DNA of 64,000 bases from Bacillus_AD sp047238185 (GTDB lineage: Bacteria; Bacillota; Bacilli; Bacillales; DSM-1321), in contig NZ_JBDFMI010000006.1 of NCBI RefSeq assembly GCF_047238185.1, positions 310,001-374,000 of the forward strand, given 5' to 3'. Shown piece by piece: positions 15,501 to 25,470 of the stretch (position 1 is its first letter; every line of letters begins with the position of its first letter). The notes beneath the pieces were generated by a model. The model saw nothing but the letters and a program-made list of their open reading frames with translations, had not been told where the DNA came from and searched no databases. The position numbers and the translations under genes were made by a program.

Positions 15501-16573
15501 TCACCGCTTTCCAGCTTACTCGCTTGGTCTTCAATAATGAGTGCATCGATTACTTCATCGAGTTTGCCTTCCATCACTTGATCCAGCTTTTGGATCGTCA
15601 AGCCGATACGATGGTCAGTAACACGGTTTTGCGGGAAATTATACGTACGGATCCGTTCAGAGCGGTCACCTGTACCAACAGCCAACTTACGGTTTTGGTC
15701 ATATTCAGCCTGAACCTCTCGTTGGAATTTATCATACACACGGGCACGCAGAACTTTCATCGCTTTTTCTTTATTTTTGATTTGAGACTTTTCATCCTGG
15801 CAAGAAACAACCGTCTGTGTCGGTATATGCGTCAATCGGACAGCTGACATGGTTGTATTGACACTTTGTCCGCCAGGGCCTGAAGAAGCAAACGTGTCTA
15901 CCCGGATATCTTTCTCATGGATTTCAATTTCTACTTCTTCCGCTTCCGGAAGGACCGCAACAGTAGCTGTGGACGTATGGATGCGCCCGCCCGACTCCGT
16001 TTCAGGGACACGCTGTACACGATGGGCTCCATTTTCGAATTTCAGCTTCGAATACGCGCCTTGTCCATTAATCATAAAAATGATTTCCTTATAGCCGCCA
16101 AGTCCCGTAGGATTGGATTCAATGACTTCCGTTTTCCAGCCCTGCATTTCTGCGTAACGGCTGTACATGCGATACAGGCTTCCTGCAAACAGAGCTGCTT
16201 CATCTCCGCCTGCCGCTCCCCTGATTTCCATGATTACGTTCTTATCATCGTTAGGGTCTTTCGGGATCAGAAGAATTTTCAGTTTTTCTTCAAGCTGCTC
16301 AAGCGTACCTTCCAATTCGCTTACTTCTTCCTTCACCATTTCCTTCATATCCGCATCGAGTTTTTCTTCAAGCATAGCTTTGGCGTCCTGATACTGTTCG
16401 CGAATATCTTTATATTGGCGGTATGCTTCGACCGTATCCTGAATTCCCGCCTGTTCTTTCGAATAGTCACGAAGTTTTTTTGGATCGTTCACTATTTCAG
16501 GATCACTTAATAATTCGTTCAATTGATCATAGCGATCTTCAACTGCTTGCAATCGGTCAATCACTTTTTCCAC
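15497..16573 (-). CDS. prfA: Peptide chain release factor 1
   Basis: Recognises UAA and UAG stop codons and hydrolyses peptidyl-tRNA on the ribosome. The codon-recognition tripeptide P-E-T is at residues 190-192 in RVPETESGGRIHTS, and the catalytic GGQ is at 234-236 in SGPGGQSVN. The 358-residue length is usual. The gene leads a two-gene unit with prmC, which modifies Gln236. The ATG is followed by the typical EKVIDRLQAVEDRYDQL coiled-coil domain. Confidence 0.97.
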   Translation of the reverse strand: MEKVIDRLQAVEDRYDQLNELLSDPEIVNDPKKLRDYSKEQAGIQDTVEAYRQYKDIREQYQDAKAMLEEKLDADMKEMVKEEVSELEGTLEQLEEKLKILLIPKDPNDDKNVIMEIRGAAGGDEAALFAGSLYRMYSRYAEMQGWKTEVIESNPTGLGGYKEIIFMINGQGAYSKLKFENGAHRVQRVPETESGGRIHTSTATVAVLPEAEEVEIEIHEKDIRVDTFASSGPGGQSVNTTMSAVRLTHIPTQTVVSCQDEKSQIKNKEKAMKVLRARVYDKFQREVQAEYDQNRKLAVGTGDRSERIRTYNFPQNRVTDHRIGLTIQKLDQVMEGKLDEVIDALIIEDQASKLESGE

Positions 16574-16609
16574 CTCATTTTTTACTATATCTTAATTCGT
16601 ATAATATAT

Positions 16610-16645
16610 GGCTCTATCCTTATCGAACATAATACGGACAGAGCC
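16610..16645 (-). terminator. Hairpin between the O-antigen-ligase-like gene and prfA
   Basis: GGCTCTGTCC (16636-16645) and GGATAGAGCC (16610-16619) pair over 10 bp with one mismatch. The T-tract is poor (ATATATTATA), so it may be a weak terminator or an element in the prfA leader. Confidence 0.45.
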
Positions 16646-16675
16646 ACCTTCTTGATAACAAATGAATAAATATAC

Positions 16676-18187
16676 TTAGGAAATCATGGTGCGTCTTTCA
16701 CTAAATACATATCCTTGGCTTTGTTTATTCAGAGAAAGGAAAACACCCATCATTCCAAATAAGAAGAAAGTTACCGTTTTATCTTCCCACGTATTATAGA
16801 GAAGGGAACTTGCCACAACAGCTACAAATAATAGAAGAACAAAGCTGTATCCTTGGATATCTCGATTCTTGACCAAGAAAATAAACAGTCCGATCAAGAA
16901 GCAAGCAAATGCGATCACTCCAAGTGTACCCGTTTGGGCGATGACTTGGATATATTGATTATCGCTGTATATGCCTGGACGCATGTCATATTTCTCATAG
17001 ATAGGAGATCCGTAGCCAAGAGATGCAGAATCCCCGAATGTCGCAAATCCCGAACCATAAATCGGGTAATCCTTATATACTTCAAACCCTTTTTTCACAA
17101 CCCATAAACGGCCACCAGCCATGCTTTGGCCTAAGGTAGATTCAGAAACAGAATCTCTAATACGATCAAGCTGAGCATTCGAACTACCTTCATCCTCTTC
17201 ACCTGGCGCCTCAGGCATTTCACCTGGCGGCAGCACAGTAGCAGTCGATCTGACATCCATCGCTTTTGTTACAGGCTCAACTACCCCTAAGGCCAACAGA
17301 GCAGCAACTGCCAAAGTACAAATAATGCTGACGGTTTTGAGCCACTCTCTTTTCCAAACAACATAAATAACAAACGCGCCCGCAAACGAAAGAATGGTTC
17401 CTCGTGAGTAAGTTAAAACAGCCGTTGTACCGATGACAATCATCGCTGCCCAAACAGCATATTTTCTCCAATCGGGTAAAATACCCTTTAAATAAAATGA
17501 TGTAAAGAAAGAAATGGCCAAGAAGGATGCAAGAACATTAGGATTCTTTGTCAGTCCATAAACCCTATCTCCATTTGTCGGAGAAATTGCGAATCCTTCC
17601 CAAGCAACAGGGAACAGCCAAGTCTTATCAGATATTTTTTCCACAATCCCTAGTATTGATAACACGAATGCAACAATTAAAGTAATCCATAGATACCATT
17701 TGATATCCCTCTTATTCAGAATAATTCTCTTTGTAATGTAGAATACTAAATAAGTCAGGATGAAGGCACGTAACTGTGTGACTATCGCAACTGGATCCAC
17801 ATCGTTTAAAAAAGCTGATATAGCTCCAATTGCACAAAAAGCAAGGTAAGCGATCTCAAACCAGTAAAAACTGAATAGACTTTTTACATTTCTTAAATTC
17901 TGTACTAATATATTCACTAAGCAAGCAAAGATAATGACTTCTGCCATCACTTTTAGATGGGTATTAGTTTCTATAAAAAATGGTCTAGCAGGAAAATATA
18001 TTATTAAGAACGAAAGGGCTTTTGCCGGAAAAATAACAGAATAGAGAAAAAGTATCCCTAAAAATAATGCTGAAGTTATTATTGAAGGCGCCAATAGCGC
18101 AACTACAAGTAAAACAAGTACCCCTACAAAACCGAACAATTGCCATCTACTAGAACTATCGCTGGTATATTTATCTACTATATTCAT
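16676..18187 (-). CDS. O-antigen ligase/polymerase-like (Wzy/WaaL superfamily) membrane protein
   Basis: A 503-residue protein with about twelve membrane helices, in the pattern of O-antigen ligases and polymerases. The family region holds LTKNPNVLASFLAI, VLTYSRGTILSFAG, a long external loop (about residues 320-405, containing GGRLWVVKKGFEVYKDYPIYGSGFATFGD) and helices to the end. Such proteins transfer or polymerise lipid-linked glycans at the outer membrane-face. No glycosyltransferases or flippase are nearby, so its substrate must come from another locus. The ATG at 18185-18187 follows GAGGG; an earlier TTG at 18214 is less likely. B. subtilis lacks this gene between prfA and tdk, so it is probably acquired. 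Confidence 0.8.
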   Translation of the reverse strand: MNIVDKYTSDSSSRWQLFGFVGVLVLLVVALLAPSIITSALFLGILFLYSVIFPAKALSFLIIYFPARPFFIETNTHLKVMAEVIIFACLVNILVQNLRNVKSLFSFYWFEIAYLAFCAIGAISAFLNDVDPVAIVTQLRAFILTYLVFYITKRIILNKRDIKWYLWITLIVAFVLSILGIVEKISDKTWLFPVAWEGFAISPTNGDRVYGLTKNPNVLASFLAISFFTSFYLKGILPDWRKYAVWAAMIVIGTTAVLTYSRGTILSFAGAFVIYVVWKREWLKTVSIICTLAVAALLALGVVEPVTKAMDVRSTATVLPPGEMPEAPGEEDEGSSNAQLDRIRDSVSESTLGQSMAGGRLWVVKKGFEVYKDYPIYGSGFATFGDSASLGYGSPIYEKYDMRPGIYSDNQYIQVIAQTGTLGVIAFACFLIGLFIFLVKNRDIQGYSFVLLLFVAVVASSLLYNTWEDKTVTFFLFGMMGVFLSLNKQSQGYVFSERRTMIS

Positions 18188-18432
18188 ATGTTCCCTCTGT
18201 ATCTCCTTATCCAATCCCTTAAAACCTCGGGTTGTAATTTATTTTATCTTCCATTTCCAAGCTATAAACACCTAAACCACAATCAACATTGTACCATATA
18301 CACCAGTACCCGAAAAATGAATTTATATATAATAAATAGTCTCCCTGCTAATTTATTATAATTTTCTAAATCAATATATCCTTTCGTAAATCAACTTAAC
18401 AGACTCAACATCCTCTTTCCTTTATTCGAATT

Positions 18433-18468
18433 TAAAAAGATGATAACTTTATAAGCCAAGTTATCATC
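18433..18468 (-). terminator. Intrinsic terminator after tdk
   Basis: GATGATAACTT (18458-18468) and AAGTTATCATC (18439-18449) form a perfect 11-bp stem followed by TTTTTAAA. The 245 bases between it and the ligase-like gene are AT-rich and show no other feature I can support. Confidence 0.88.
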
Positions 18469-18482
18469 TTCCCTTATCCATT

Positions 18483-19118
18483 TTACTTATTAATCGCAAT
18501 ATCTGCTATATTTCCGATAAAATTATTATTATCTTGAAAATCATTGCCGGGAACCTCATGGTGGTGGCGGCAACGGGGCTCGTAAGCTTCCGAAGCGCCT
18601 ACCATAATGATCGGATCATGATAGTTTGCCGGCTTGCCGTCTATTAACCGCTGAGTCCTGCTTGCAGCACGCCCGCATACCGAGCAGACAGCCTGCAATT
18701 TAGTAACAGATTCTGAAAGAGACATTAAATACGGTACAGGACCGAATGGCTCCCCGCGAAAATCCTGGTCAAGACCTGCCATGATGACCCTGATTCCTCT
18801 ATCGGCCAATGATTGCGCCACCTCTATAATATTTTCATCGAAAAATTGTACCTCATCGATGGCCACTACATCTAAATCATTATCTATATGAAGAAAAATA
18901 TCAGCCGATTTATGAATTGGCTTAGCTATAACAGATGTACCATTATGGGAAACTACAGCCTCTTCCGCATAGCGGTCATCAATTCCCGGCTTGAATACAA
19001 TCGCTTTTTGGCGGGCAAATTGAGTCCGCTGCACCCTTTTGATCAATTCTTCCGATTTACCGGAGAACATGCTGCCGCAAATTAATTCCATCCACCCTGC
19101 TTGCTTTTTTTCGTACAC
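18483..19118 (-). CDS. tdk: Thymidine kinase
   Basis: Phosphorylates thymidine with ATP for nucleotide salvage. The P-loop GSMFSGKSEEL lies at about residues 15-25, the Walker B-like IDEVQFFDE at about 88-96, and the lid/zinc site uses CSVCGRAASRTQR and a C-terminal CRHHHEVP. Length 211 is within family range. The start is GTG, six bases behind GGAGAGAGG. It is flanked by rpmE upstream and its own strong terminator downstream. Confidence 0.96.
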   Translation of the reverse strand: MYEKKQAGWMELICGSMFSGKSEELIKRVQRTQFARQKAIVFKPGIDDRYAEEAVVSHNGTSVIAKPIHKSADIFLHIDNDLDVVAIDEVQFFDENIIEVAQSLADRGIRVIMAGLDQDFRGEPFGPVPYLMSLSESVTKLQAVCSVCGRAASRTQRLIDGKPANYHDPIIMVGASEAYEPRCRHHHEVPGNDFQDNNNFIGNIADIAINK

Positions 19119-19296
19119 CTTTTACCTCTCTCCTTCCTATGTTAAAGCCTACTGACATAGGTAGTGCTTCTTCAAGAACATCATATACTCTAGTTTAACC
19201 TATATTGTTCGTGATGACTTCTCATTCTTCCCTGTATATCTTTAGAAATATTATACAGCCGCCTTCTCTTGAAAAAAGCACGAAAGACATAAGATA

Positions 19297-19344
19297 TGCC
19301 TTTTCGGAGCTATAAAAAACGCTTTTTATAGCTCCGAAAAGGCA
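19297..19344. repeat. Perfect 22-bp inverted repeat with a four-base loop
   Basis: The arm at 19297-19318 (starting TGCCTTTTCGGAGC) is exactly complementary to 19323-19344, loop ACGC. It lies between the rpmE terminator and tdk and carries no strong U-tract beyond the stem. It could be a back-up bidirectional terminator, a folded leader element of tdk or a small mobile palindrome. Confidence 0.8.
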
Positions 19345-19373
19345 CATAACCCGTTTATCGACAGGATATTTCA

Positions 19374-19406
19374 GAAAAAAAACAGGCAAGAAAAGAACTT
19401 GCCTGT
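19374..19406 (-). terminator. Intrinsic terminator after rpmE
   Basis: ACAGGCAAG (19398-19406) pairs perfectly with CTTGCCTGT (19382-19390), then TTTTTTTT. Confidence 0.9.
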
Positions 19407-19426
19407 CTTTTAAACCAATAATGAAA

Positions 19427-19639
19427 TTATTGTTGTTTAGTTTTGATACCATATTTTTTGTTGAAGCGGTCAACACGGCCACCAGCTTCAGCAAATTTTT
19501 GACGGCCAGTATAGAATGGATGACATTCAGAGCACGTTTCAACGCGCACCTCATCTTTTACTGAACCAGTTTCAAATTCATTACCGCAAGCACATTTAAC
19601 TGTGATTGTTTTGTAATTAGGATGAATTCCTGCTTTCAT
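19427..19639 (-). CDS. rpmE: 50S ribosomal protein L31, zinc-binding type
   Basis: Seventy residues, starting MKAGIHPNYKTITVKCACG. The cysteines CAC (residues 16 and 18) and CSEC (36 and 39) make this the zinc-containing (C+) form, as opposed to the zinc-free YtiA type induced during zinc starvation. It has its own promoter and terminator between rho and tdk, the standard Bacillus order. Confidence 0.97.
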   Translation of the reverse strand: MKAGIHPNYKTITVKCACGNEFETGSVKDEVRVETCSECHPFYTGRQKFAEAGGRVDRFNKKYGIKTKQQ

Positions 19640-19772
19640 TCTTTTCAGCTCCTTCCGCCCTGATTCATTTCCTGAGTCAGAGTTATATTGAAGGTGAAAG
19701 ATCTTCCACCCTCTCGTTGATCATTTAGATCAACAATGTTTTTATTATAACAAGTCCAACTTATAAATGCAA
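19640..19772 (-). promoter_or_regulatory. rpmE promoter and structured leader
   Basis: A sigma-A promoter is read as TTGCAT (19767-19772), 17 bases, TATAAT (19744-19749). The leader of about 100 nucleotides holds a hairpin GTTGATC-taaat-GATCAAC and a second, GGTGGAAGATC with TTTCACC, before AAGGAGC. Ribosomal-protein leaders for L31 are known in Firmicutes; whether this is one needs a covariance-model search. Confidence 0.5.
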
Positions 19773-19818
19773 CTTATCGAAATGGTTTTATCCCTATTTT
19801 TTACAAAAGCAAGATAGG

Positions 19819-21102
<1,284 letters not shown>

Positions 21103-21505
21103 ATGCACACCACACTTTGTATTAGTAGCAATCATAATTGGCATTTCTTATACATTCAGCTATGACTGATAATGGAAAGATAGATAATAGCTTTATTAAT
21201 GAAGAAGTAAATGAAGGAAATCGCCAATAAAATTGAAGATCTGAAGGATTTTTTGCAGATATGGCCAAAGATTGCTCCAGCCACATATCTGTATTCTACT
21301 TCTTACATGGAACAAGTTCAACTTAAACCCATTTCCAGTAAAAATGGTTCGTTCTTACTCATTACTTATACCATACATCTTCAACTTCGTCCATTTTACT
21401 TAAAAATATTCAAAAAATATCTATTTTTTAGACATATACTTCTCTTTCCTTTCAATTACTCCCCATAGATGAATCTCATGGCGAACTCCAAAGAAATGTT
21501 GGCAC
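21103..21505. other. Long rho upstream region
   Basis: About 400 AT-rich bases between the glpX terminator and rho with no coding feature. One imperfect hairpin is visible at 21256-21291 (CAGATATG-GC / GC-CACATATCTG). I see no definite promoter. Confidence 0.5.
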
Positions 21506-21530
21506 AAAAAAAGGGCAGCCATAACTGCCC
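21506..21530 (-). terminator. Intrinsic terminator after glpX
   Basis: GGGCAG (21525-21530) pairs with CTGCCC (21513-21518) around TTATGG, then TTTTTTT. Confidence 0.88.
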
Positions 21531-21552
21531 ATTTCCCAATCTTCTTTATTCG

Positions 21553-22518
21553 TTAAGGAGCGATAACCAAGTTTGGTTTTTTCTTCAGGCTGTGTCTGCC
21601 GTCCACGAAACGGACAGTGCCAGATTTTGCGCGCATAACAATGGATTGTGTCTCTCCATAGTTCGCTTTGTATTGGACGCCCCGCAGCAATTCTCCGTCT
21701 GTGACGCCTGTAGCTGCAAAAATGGCATCATCGCCCTTTACTAAATCTTCCATCAACAGGATTTTTTTGCAATCCAGCCCCATACGGGTACATCTATCTA
21801 ATTCAGCATCATTTTGAGGAAGCAGTTTCCCTTGCAGTTCCCCTCCAAGGCATTTTAGGGCAACCGCAGCAATAACACCCTCTGGAGCGCCTCCGGATCC
21901 AAGCAGAATGTCGACTCCTGTTTGGTCGAAAGCTGTATTGATGGCCCCGGCCACGTCTCCGTCATTGATTAGCTTAATCCGTACTCCGGCTTCTCTTAAA
22001 GTATGGATAATTTCATCGTGGCGCGGACGGTTCAAGATCGTGGCAACAATATCCTCGATATCTTTATTTTTTGCTTTGGCAACCGCTCTGATATTGTCCA
22101 TGATCGGTGCCTCAATATCAATTTTGCCGACCGCTTCTGGACCCACAGCGATTTTATCCATATACATATCAGGCGCATGCAAAAGATTCCCGTGGTCTGC
22201 CACCGCCAACACAGCTAAGGCATTCCAGCCTCCTGATGCGACTATATTGGTTCCTTCCAAAGGATCGACAGCCACATCGACCCGCGGGCCATATCCTGTA
22301 CCAAGCTTTTCGTCTATATAGAGCATAGGAGCCTCATCCATTTCTCCTTCGCCGATTACAACAGTTCCCTTCATCGGAATGGTATCGAAGACGTTTCTCA
22401 TAGCTGTAGTGGCCGCATCATCCGCTTCCGCTTTTTTTCCTCTTCCCATCCAACGCGCAGAAGCCAATGCTGCCGCCTCTGTGACACGAACAAGTTCCAT
22501 AGATAAACTTCTTTCCAC
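21553..22518 (-). CDS. glpX: Class II fructose-1,6-bisphosphatase
   Basis: Dephosphorylates fructose 1,6-bisphosphate in gluconeogenesis. The metal and phosphate ligands occur in VVIGEGEMDEAPML (about residues 53-66) and AVDPLEGTNIVASGGWNAL (about 82-100). The 321-residue length is typical. The GTG start sits eight bases after GGAGGGG. Its neighbours rho and murA match B. subtilis ywjI. The protein uses Mn2+ and is distinct from the class III Fbp of Bacillus. Confidence 0.95.
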   Translation of the reverse strand: MERSLSMELVRVTEAAALASARWMGRGKKAEADDAATTAMRNVFDTIPMKGTVVIGEGEMDEAPMLYIDEKLGTGYGPRVDVAVDPLEGTNIVASGGWNALAVLAVADHGNLLHAPDMYMDKIAVGPEAVGKIDIEAPIMDNIRAVAKAKNKDIEDIVATILNRPRHDEIIHTLREAGVRIKLINDGDVAGAINTAFDQTGVDILLGSGGAPEGVIAAVALKCLGGELQGKLLPQNDAELDRCTRMGLDCKKILLMEDLVKGDDAIFAATGVTDGELLRGVQYKANYGETQSIVMRAKSGTVRFVDGRHSLKKKPNLVIAP

Positions 22519-22613
22519 TTGTCATTCCCCTCCAATGAGTCATAAAGTATATCACAATTATACATATATAATAACACATTAGAGGATAATTTGCAGAATA
22601 TGCTTAATTTTAT

Positions 22614-23897
22614 TTAATTTTTCAATTGTTCCACTTCATCAGCGGTCAATTTTTCGCGCCAAATAGTAGCCCCAAGACCGCTTAATTTTTCAACAAGATT
22701 GCTATATCCCCTGTCAATATGGTCCACACCGGTGATTTCGGTAATACCTTCAGCCATCAGCCCCGCTACAACAAGTGCAGCGCCTGCACGAAGGTCGGTC
22801 GCTTTCACCTTTGCTCCCTGCATTTGTACAGGGCCGGTAATAATTGCCGAACGCCCCTCCACTTTTATGTTGGCATTCATTCTTCTTAATTCGTCTATAT
22901 GTTTAAAGCGCGCTCCATAAATTGTATCTGTCACAACACTGGAGCCTGTTGCCTTTGTCAGGAAGGAAGTGAAGGGTTGTTGAAGGTCGGTCGCAAACCC
23001 TGGATAAACCAATGTTTTTATATCGACCGCCTTCAGTTTTTCACCCGGCGAAACAAAAATTTGGTCATCTCTTGTTTCCACATTGACACCCATCTCGCGC
23101 AACTTCGCAATAAGCGATTCCAGATGCTGCGGAATGACGTTATCAATTAGGACGCCTTCACCTACAGCAGCAGCGAGGATAATAAATGTACCCGCCTCTA
23201 TCCGGTCAGGGATAATCGTGTGGCGGCACCCGCTTAGCTTTTCTACGCCATCGATACGGATTACATCCGTTCCCGCACCTTTAATCTTGGCGCCCATATT
23301 AGTCAGTAATGTGGCAACATCAATGATTTCAGGTTCCTTTGCCGCATTTTCAATGATGGTTTGCCCTTTGGCGCGTACTGCCGCAAGCATAATATTGATC
23401 GTCGCCCCGACTGATACAACATCCAAATATATTCGTGCACCGCGCAGCTCATCGGCACGGAGATAGATTGCGCCCTGTTCATTGGTTACTTGCGCGCCTA
23501 ACGCTTCGAATCCCTTAATATGTTGGTCAATGGGCCTTGGCCCCAAATAACAGCCTCCAGGAAGGCCGATAACTGCTTTTTTAAAGCGCCCGAGCATAGC
23601 TCCCATCAAATAATAGGATGCACGCAGCTTCTTCACTCTTCCATTCGGCAGCGGCATCGACACCATTTTACTAGGATCTACTGTCAATTCCTCATCGTTG
23701 GAATGAATTGTTCCACCTATTTCTTCTAGTAGCCCTTGAAGCAAGCCAACATCAGATATATCCGGCAATCCTTCTATTGTAACAGGCGAATCCGCCAAAA
23801 TAGTTGCAGGAATCAGTGCAACTGCACTGTTTTTTGCACCACTCACTCTAATTGTCCCCGACAAAGGATAGCCACCAGCAATTTTAAGCTTATCCAT
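22614..23897 (-). CDS. murA: UDP-N-acetylglucosamine 1-carboxyvinyltransferase, second paralogue type
   Basis: Transfers enolpyruvate from PEP to UDP-GlcNAc, the first committed step of peptidoglycan synthesis. The catalytic, fosfomycin-binding cysteine is Cys116 in LPGGCYLGPRPIDQH, and the N-terminal SGAKNSAVALIPA motif is intact. By position between glpX and fbaA it is the MurZ/MurAB type, which in Bacillus accompanies a main MurAA encoded elsewhere. The ATG follows GAAGGGAG. Length 427 is standard. Confidence 0.95.
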   Translation of the reverse strand: MDKLKIAGGYPLSGTIRVSGAKNSAVALIPATILADSPVTIEGLPDISDVGLLQGLLEEIGGTIHSNDEELTVDPSKMVSMPLPNGRVKKLRASYYLMGAMLGRFKKAVIGLPGGCYLGPRPIDQHIKGFEALGAQVTNEQGAIYLRADELRGARIYLDVVSVGATINIMLAAVRAKGQTIIENAAKEPEIIDVATLLTNMGAKIKGAGTDVIRIDGVEKLSGCRHTIIPDRIEAGTFIILAAAVGEGVLIDNVIPQHLESLIAKLREMGVNVETRDDQIFVSPGEKLKAVDIKTLVYPGFATDLQQPFTSFLTKATGSSVVTDTIYGARFKHIDELRRMNANIKVEGRSAIITGPVQMQGAKVKATDLRAGAALVVAGLMAEGITEITGVDHIDRGYSNLVEKLSGLGATIWREKLTADEVEQLKN

Positions 23898-24217
23898 ATT
23901 TAACTCCCTTCTACACCTAGCAGATACCTTCTGGCCTTACAAAATATTATAACCAATTTATACCAATAAAACAGCCTATTCTCTTTCATTCTATATATAC
24001 AATAGTTTACACAAAAACACAAAATGTCATGTAATGCCCCCAAAAAAACAAAAGAAGCCACAGGTTTTTTGTCACTTCCCATGGCCAATTCACGTCTTCA
24101 ACGGTAAACAATTCCATTATAGCAGTTTTAGACTTCCGAATGCATCTTTCCCCTGAAAAGAAACCATAACATTATCAGGCAACCTTTTAATTCTCCCAGA
24201 GGAAATGGCTCATCGCC

Positions 24218-24252
24218 TTAGACAGTGGCATGACTTAAGACCTCGAGGGGGA
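24218..24252. repeat. Fragment of the palindromic repeat family between murA and fbaA
   Basis: The stretch contains CTTAAGACCTCGAGGGG, 17 bases identical to the right half of module A copies at 5.0 and 12.3 kb, after a diverged GACAGTGGCATGA. The rest of the 23898-24257 interval shows nothing else I can support. In B. subtilis the transaldolase gene ywjH occupies this place. Confidence 0.7.
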
Positions 24253-24257
24253 TGATG

Positions 24258-24286
24258 AAAAAAATACCACAGTTTTTCAACTGTGG
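24258..24286 (-). terminator. Second intrinsic terminator after fbaA
   Basis: CCACAGTT (24279-24286) pairs perfectly with AACTGTGG (24267-24274), then TATTTTTTT. Confidence 0.8.
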
Positions 24287-24302
24287 CAAAGGATTATCCT
24301 AC

Positions 24303-24339
24303 TAAAAAAAACCGAGAGGCAAAGAGCATGCCTTTCGGT
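24303..24339 (-). terminator. First intrinsic terminator after fbaA
   Basis: ACCGAAAGGC (24330-24339) and GCCTCTCGGT (24311-24320) pair with one mismatch, followed by eight T. Two terminators in series seal off this highly expressed gene. Confidence 0.85.
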
Positions 24340-24350
24340 TTTTTCGATCA

Positions 24351-25208
24351 TTATGCTTTGTTGTTTGAACCGAATTCACGGATTTTGCCGACAACAGTCG
24401 CTTTGATTGCGTCGCGTCCTGGTCCGATGAATTTACGTGGATCATAAGCTTCAGCATCTGCAGCCAATACTTCACGAACCTTTTTAGCGAAAGCAATTTG
24501 GTTTTCAGTATTAACGTTGATTTTAGAAGTTCCAAGAGAGATGGATTTTTTGATATCCGCTTCTGGGATACCAGTTCCGCCGTGTAGTACTAGAGGCATA
24601 TTAGTAAGATCTTTGATCTCTTCCATTTCCTTGAATCCAAGGTTTGGTTCACCTTTGTAAGGGCCGTGTACAGAACCTAGAGCTGGAGCCAGGCAATCGA
24701 TGCCAGTTTCGTCAACTAGGTGCTTACATTCTTTTGGATCAGCGTAGATAACGCCCTCAGCGATAACGTCGTCTTCTTGTCCGCCTACAGTTCCAAGCTC
24801 TGCTTCAACAGAAACACCTTTTGAATGAGCGTAGTCTACAACTTTTTTAGTTGTTTCAACGTTCTCTTCAAATGGGTGGTGAGATGCATCGATCATTACA
24901 GATGTGAAACCTGCATCGATTGCTTCTTTACATTTTTCGAAAGAAGAACCGTGGTCCAAGTGGATTGCCACAGGAACAGTGATCTTCATATCTTCTAATA
25001 GACCTTTAACCATCATTACTACAGTTTTGAAGCCGCCCATGTGACGTGCAGCACCTTCAGAAACACCTAGGATGACAGGAGATTTTTCTTCTTCAGCAGC
25101 AGCAAGGATTGCTTGAGTCCACTCAAGGTTGTTGATGTTGAATTGACCAACTGCGTATTTTTCTTTTAATGCTGTGTTTAACATTTCAGTCATTGAAACT
25201 AAAGGCAT
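24351..25208 (-). CDS. fbaA: Class II fructose-bisphosphate aldolase
   Basis: Zinc-dependent cleavage of fructose 1,6-bisphosphate in glycolysis and its reverse. Catalytic and metal residues are visible in VAIHLDHGSS (Asp and His), VEAELGTVGGQED, LGSVHGPYKG and LVLHGGTG; the C-terminal IGPGRDAIKATVVGKIREFGS is typical. The ATG follows AAGGAGGAAATAAA, a strong site fitting abundant expression. Length 285 matches B. subtilis FbaA. Confidence 0.97.
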   Translation of the reverse strand: MPLVSMTEMLNTALKEKYAVGQFNINNLEWTQAILAAAEEEKSPVILGVSEGAARHMGGFKTVVMMVKGLLEDMKITVPVAIHLDHGSSFEKCKEAIDAGFTSVMIDASHHPFEENVETTKKVVDYAHSKGVSVEAELGTVGGQEDDVIAEGVIYADPKECKHLVDETGIDCLAPALGSVHGPYKGEPNLGFKEMEEIKDLTNMPLVLHGGTGIPEADIKKSISLGTSKINVNTENQIAFAKKVREVLAADAEAYDPRKFIGPGRDAIKATVVGKIREFGSNNKA

Positions 25209-25450
25209 TTTATTTCCTCCTTATGTTATAACTGTTCACACTGCTTTTTTTCGCAGAGTTCCCTAATAGAAGATTTCCCTAAAGGGTATGTAAACTATAC
25301 GAAAAAAAATAGGCAGACAGAAAACAATTTAAAATCCAATGTTAAGCATACCAATAGTTTTACGATTTCTCAACAAGATGCATTGCATGGGTAAAAATTG
25401 TTAAAATTTTATATCAAATCTTTGTCAATTAATAGAATATTAAGTTTTGT

Positions 25451-25470
25451 AACCCTTTTCCGCAAGGGTT
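25451..25470 (-). terminator. Hairpin after spo0F, weak terminator
   Basis: AACCCTT and AAGGGTT (25464-25470 and 25451-25457) form a 7-bp stem directly after the spo0F stop, but the following sequence (ACAAAACTTAATATT) has little T-tract. Confidence 0.45.
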
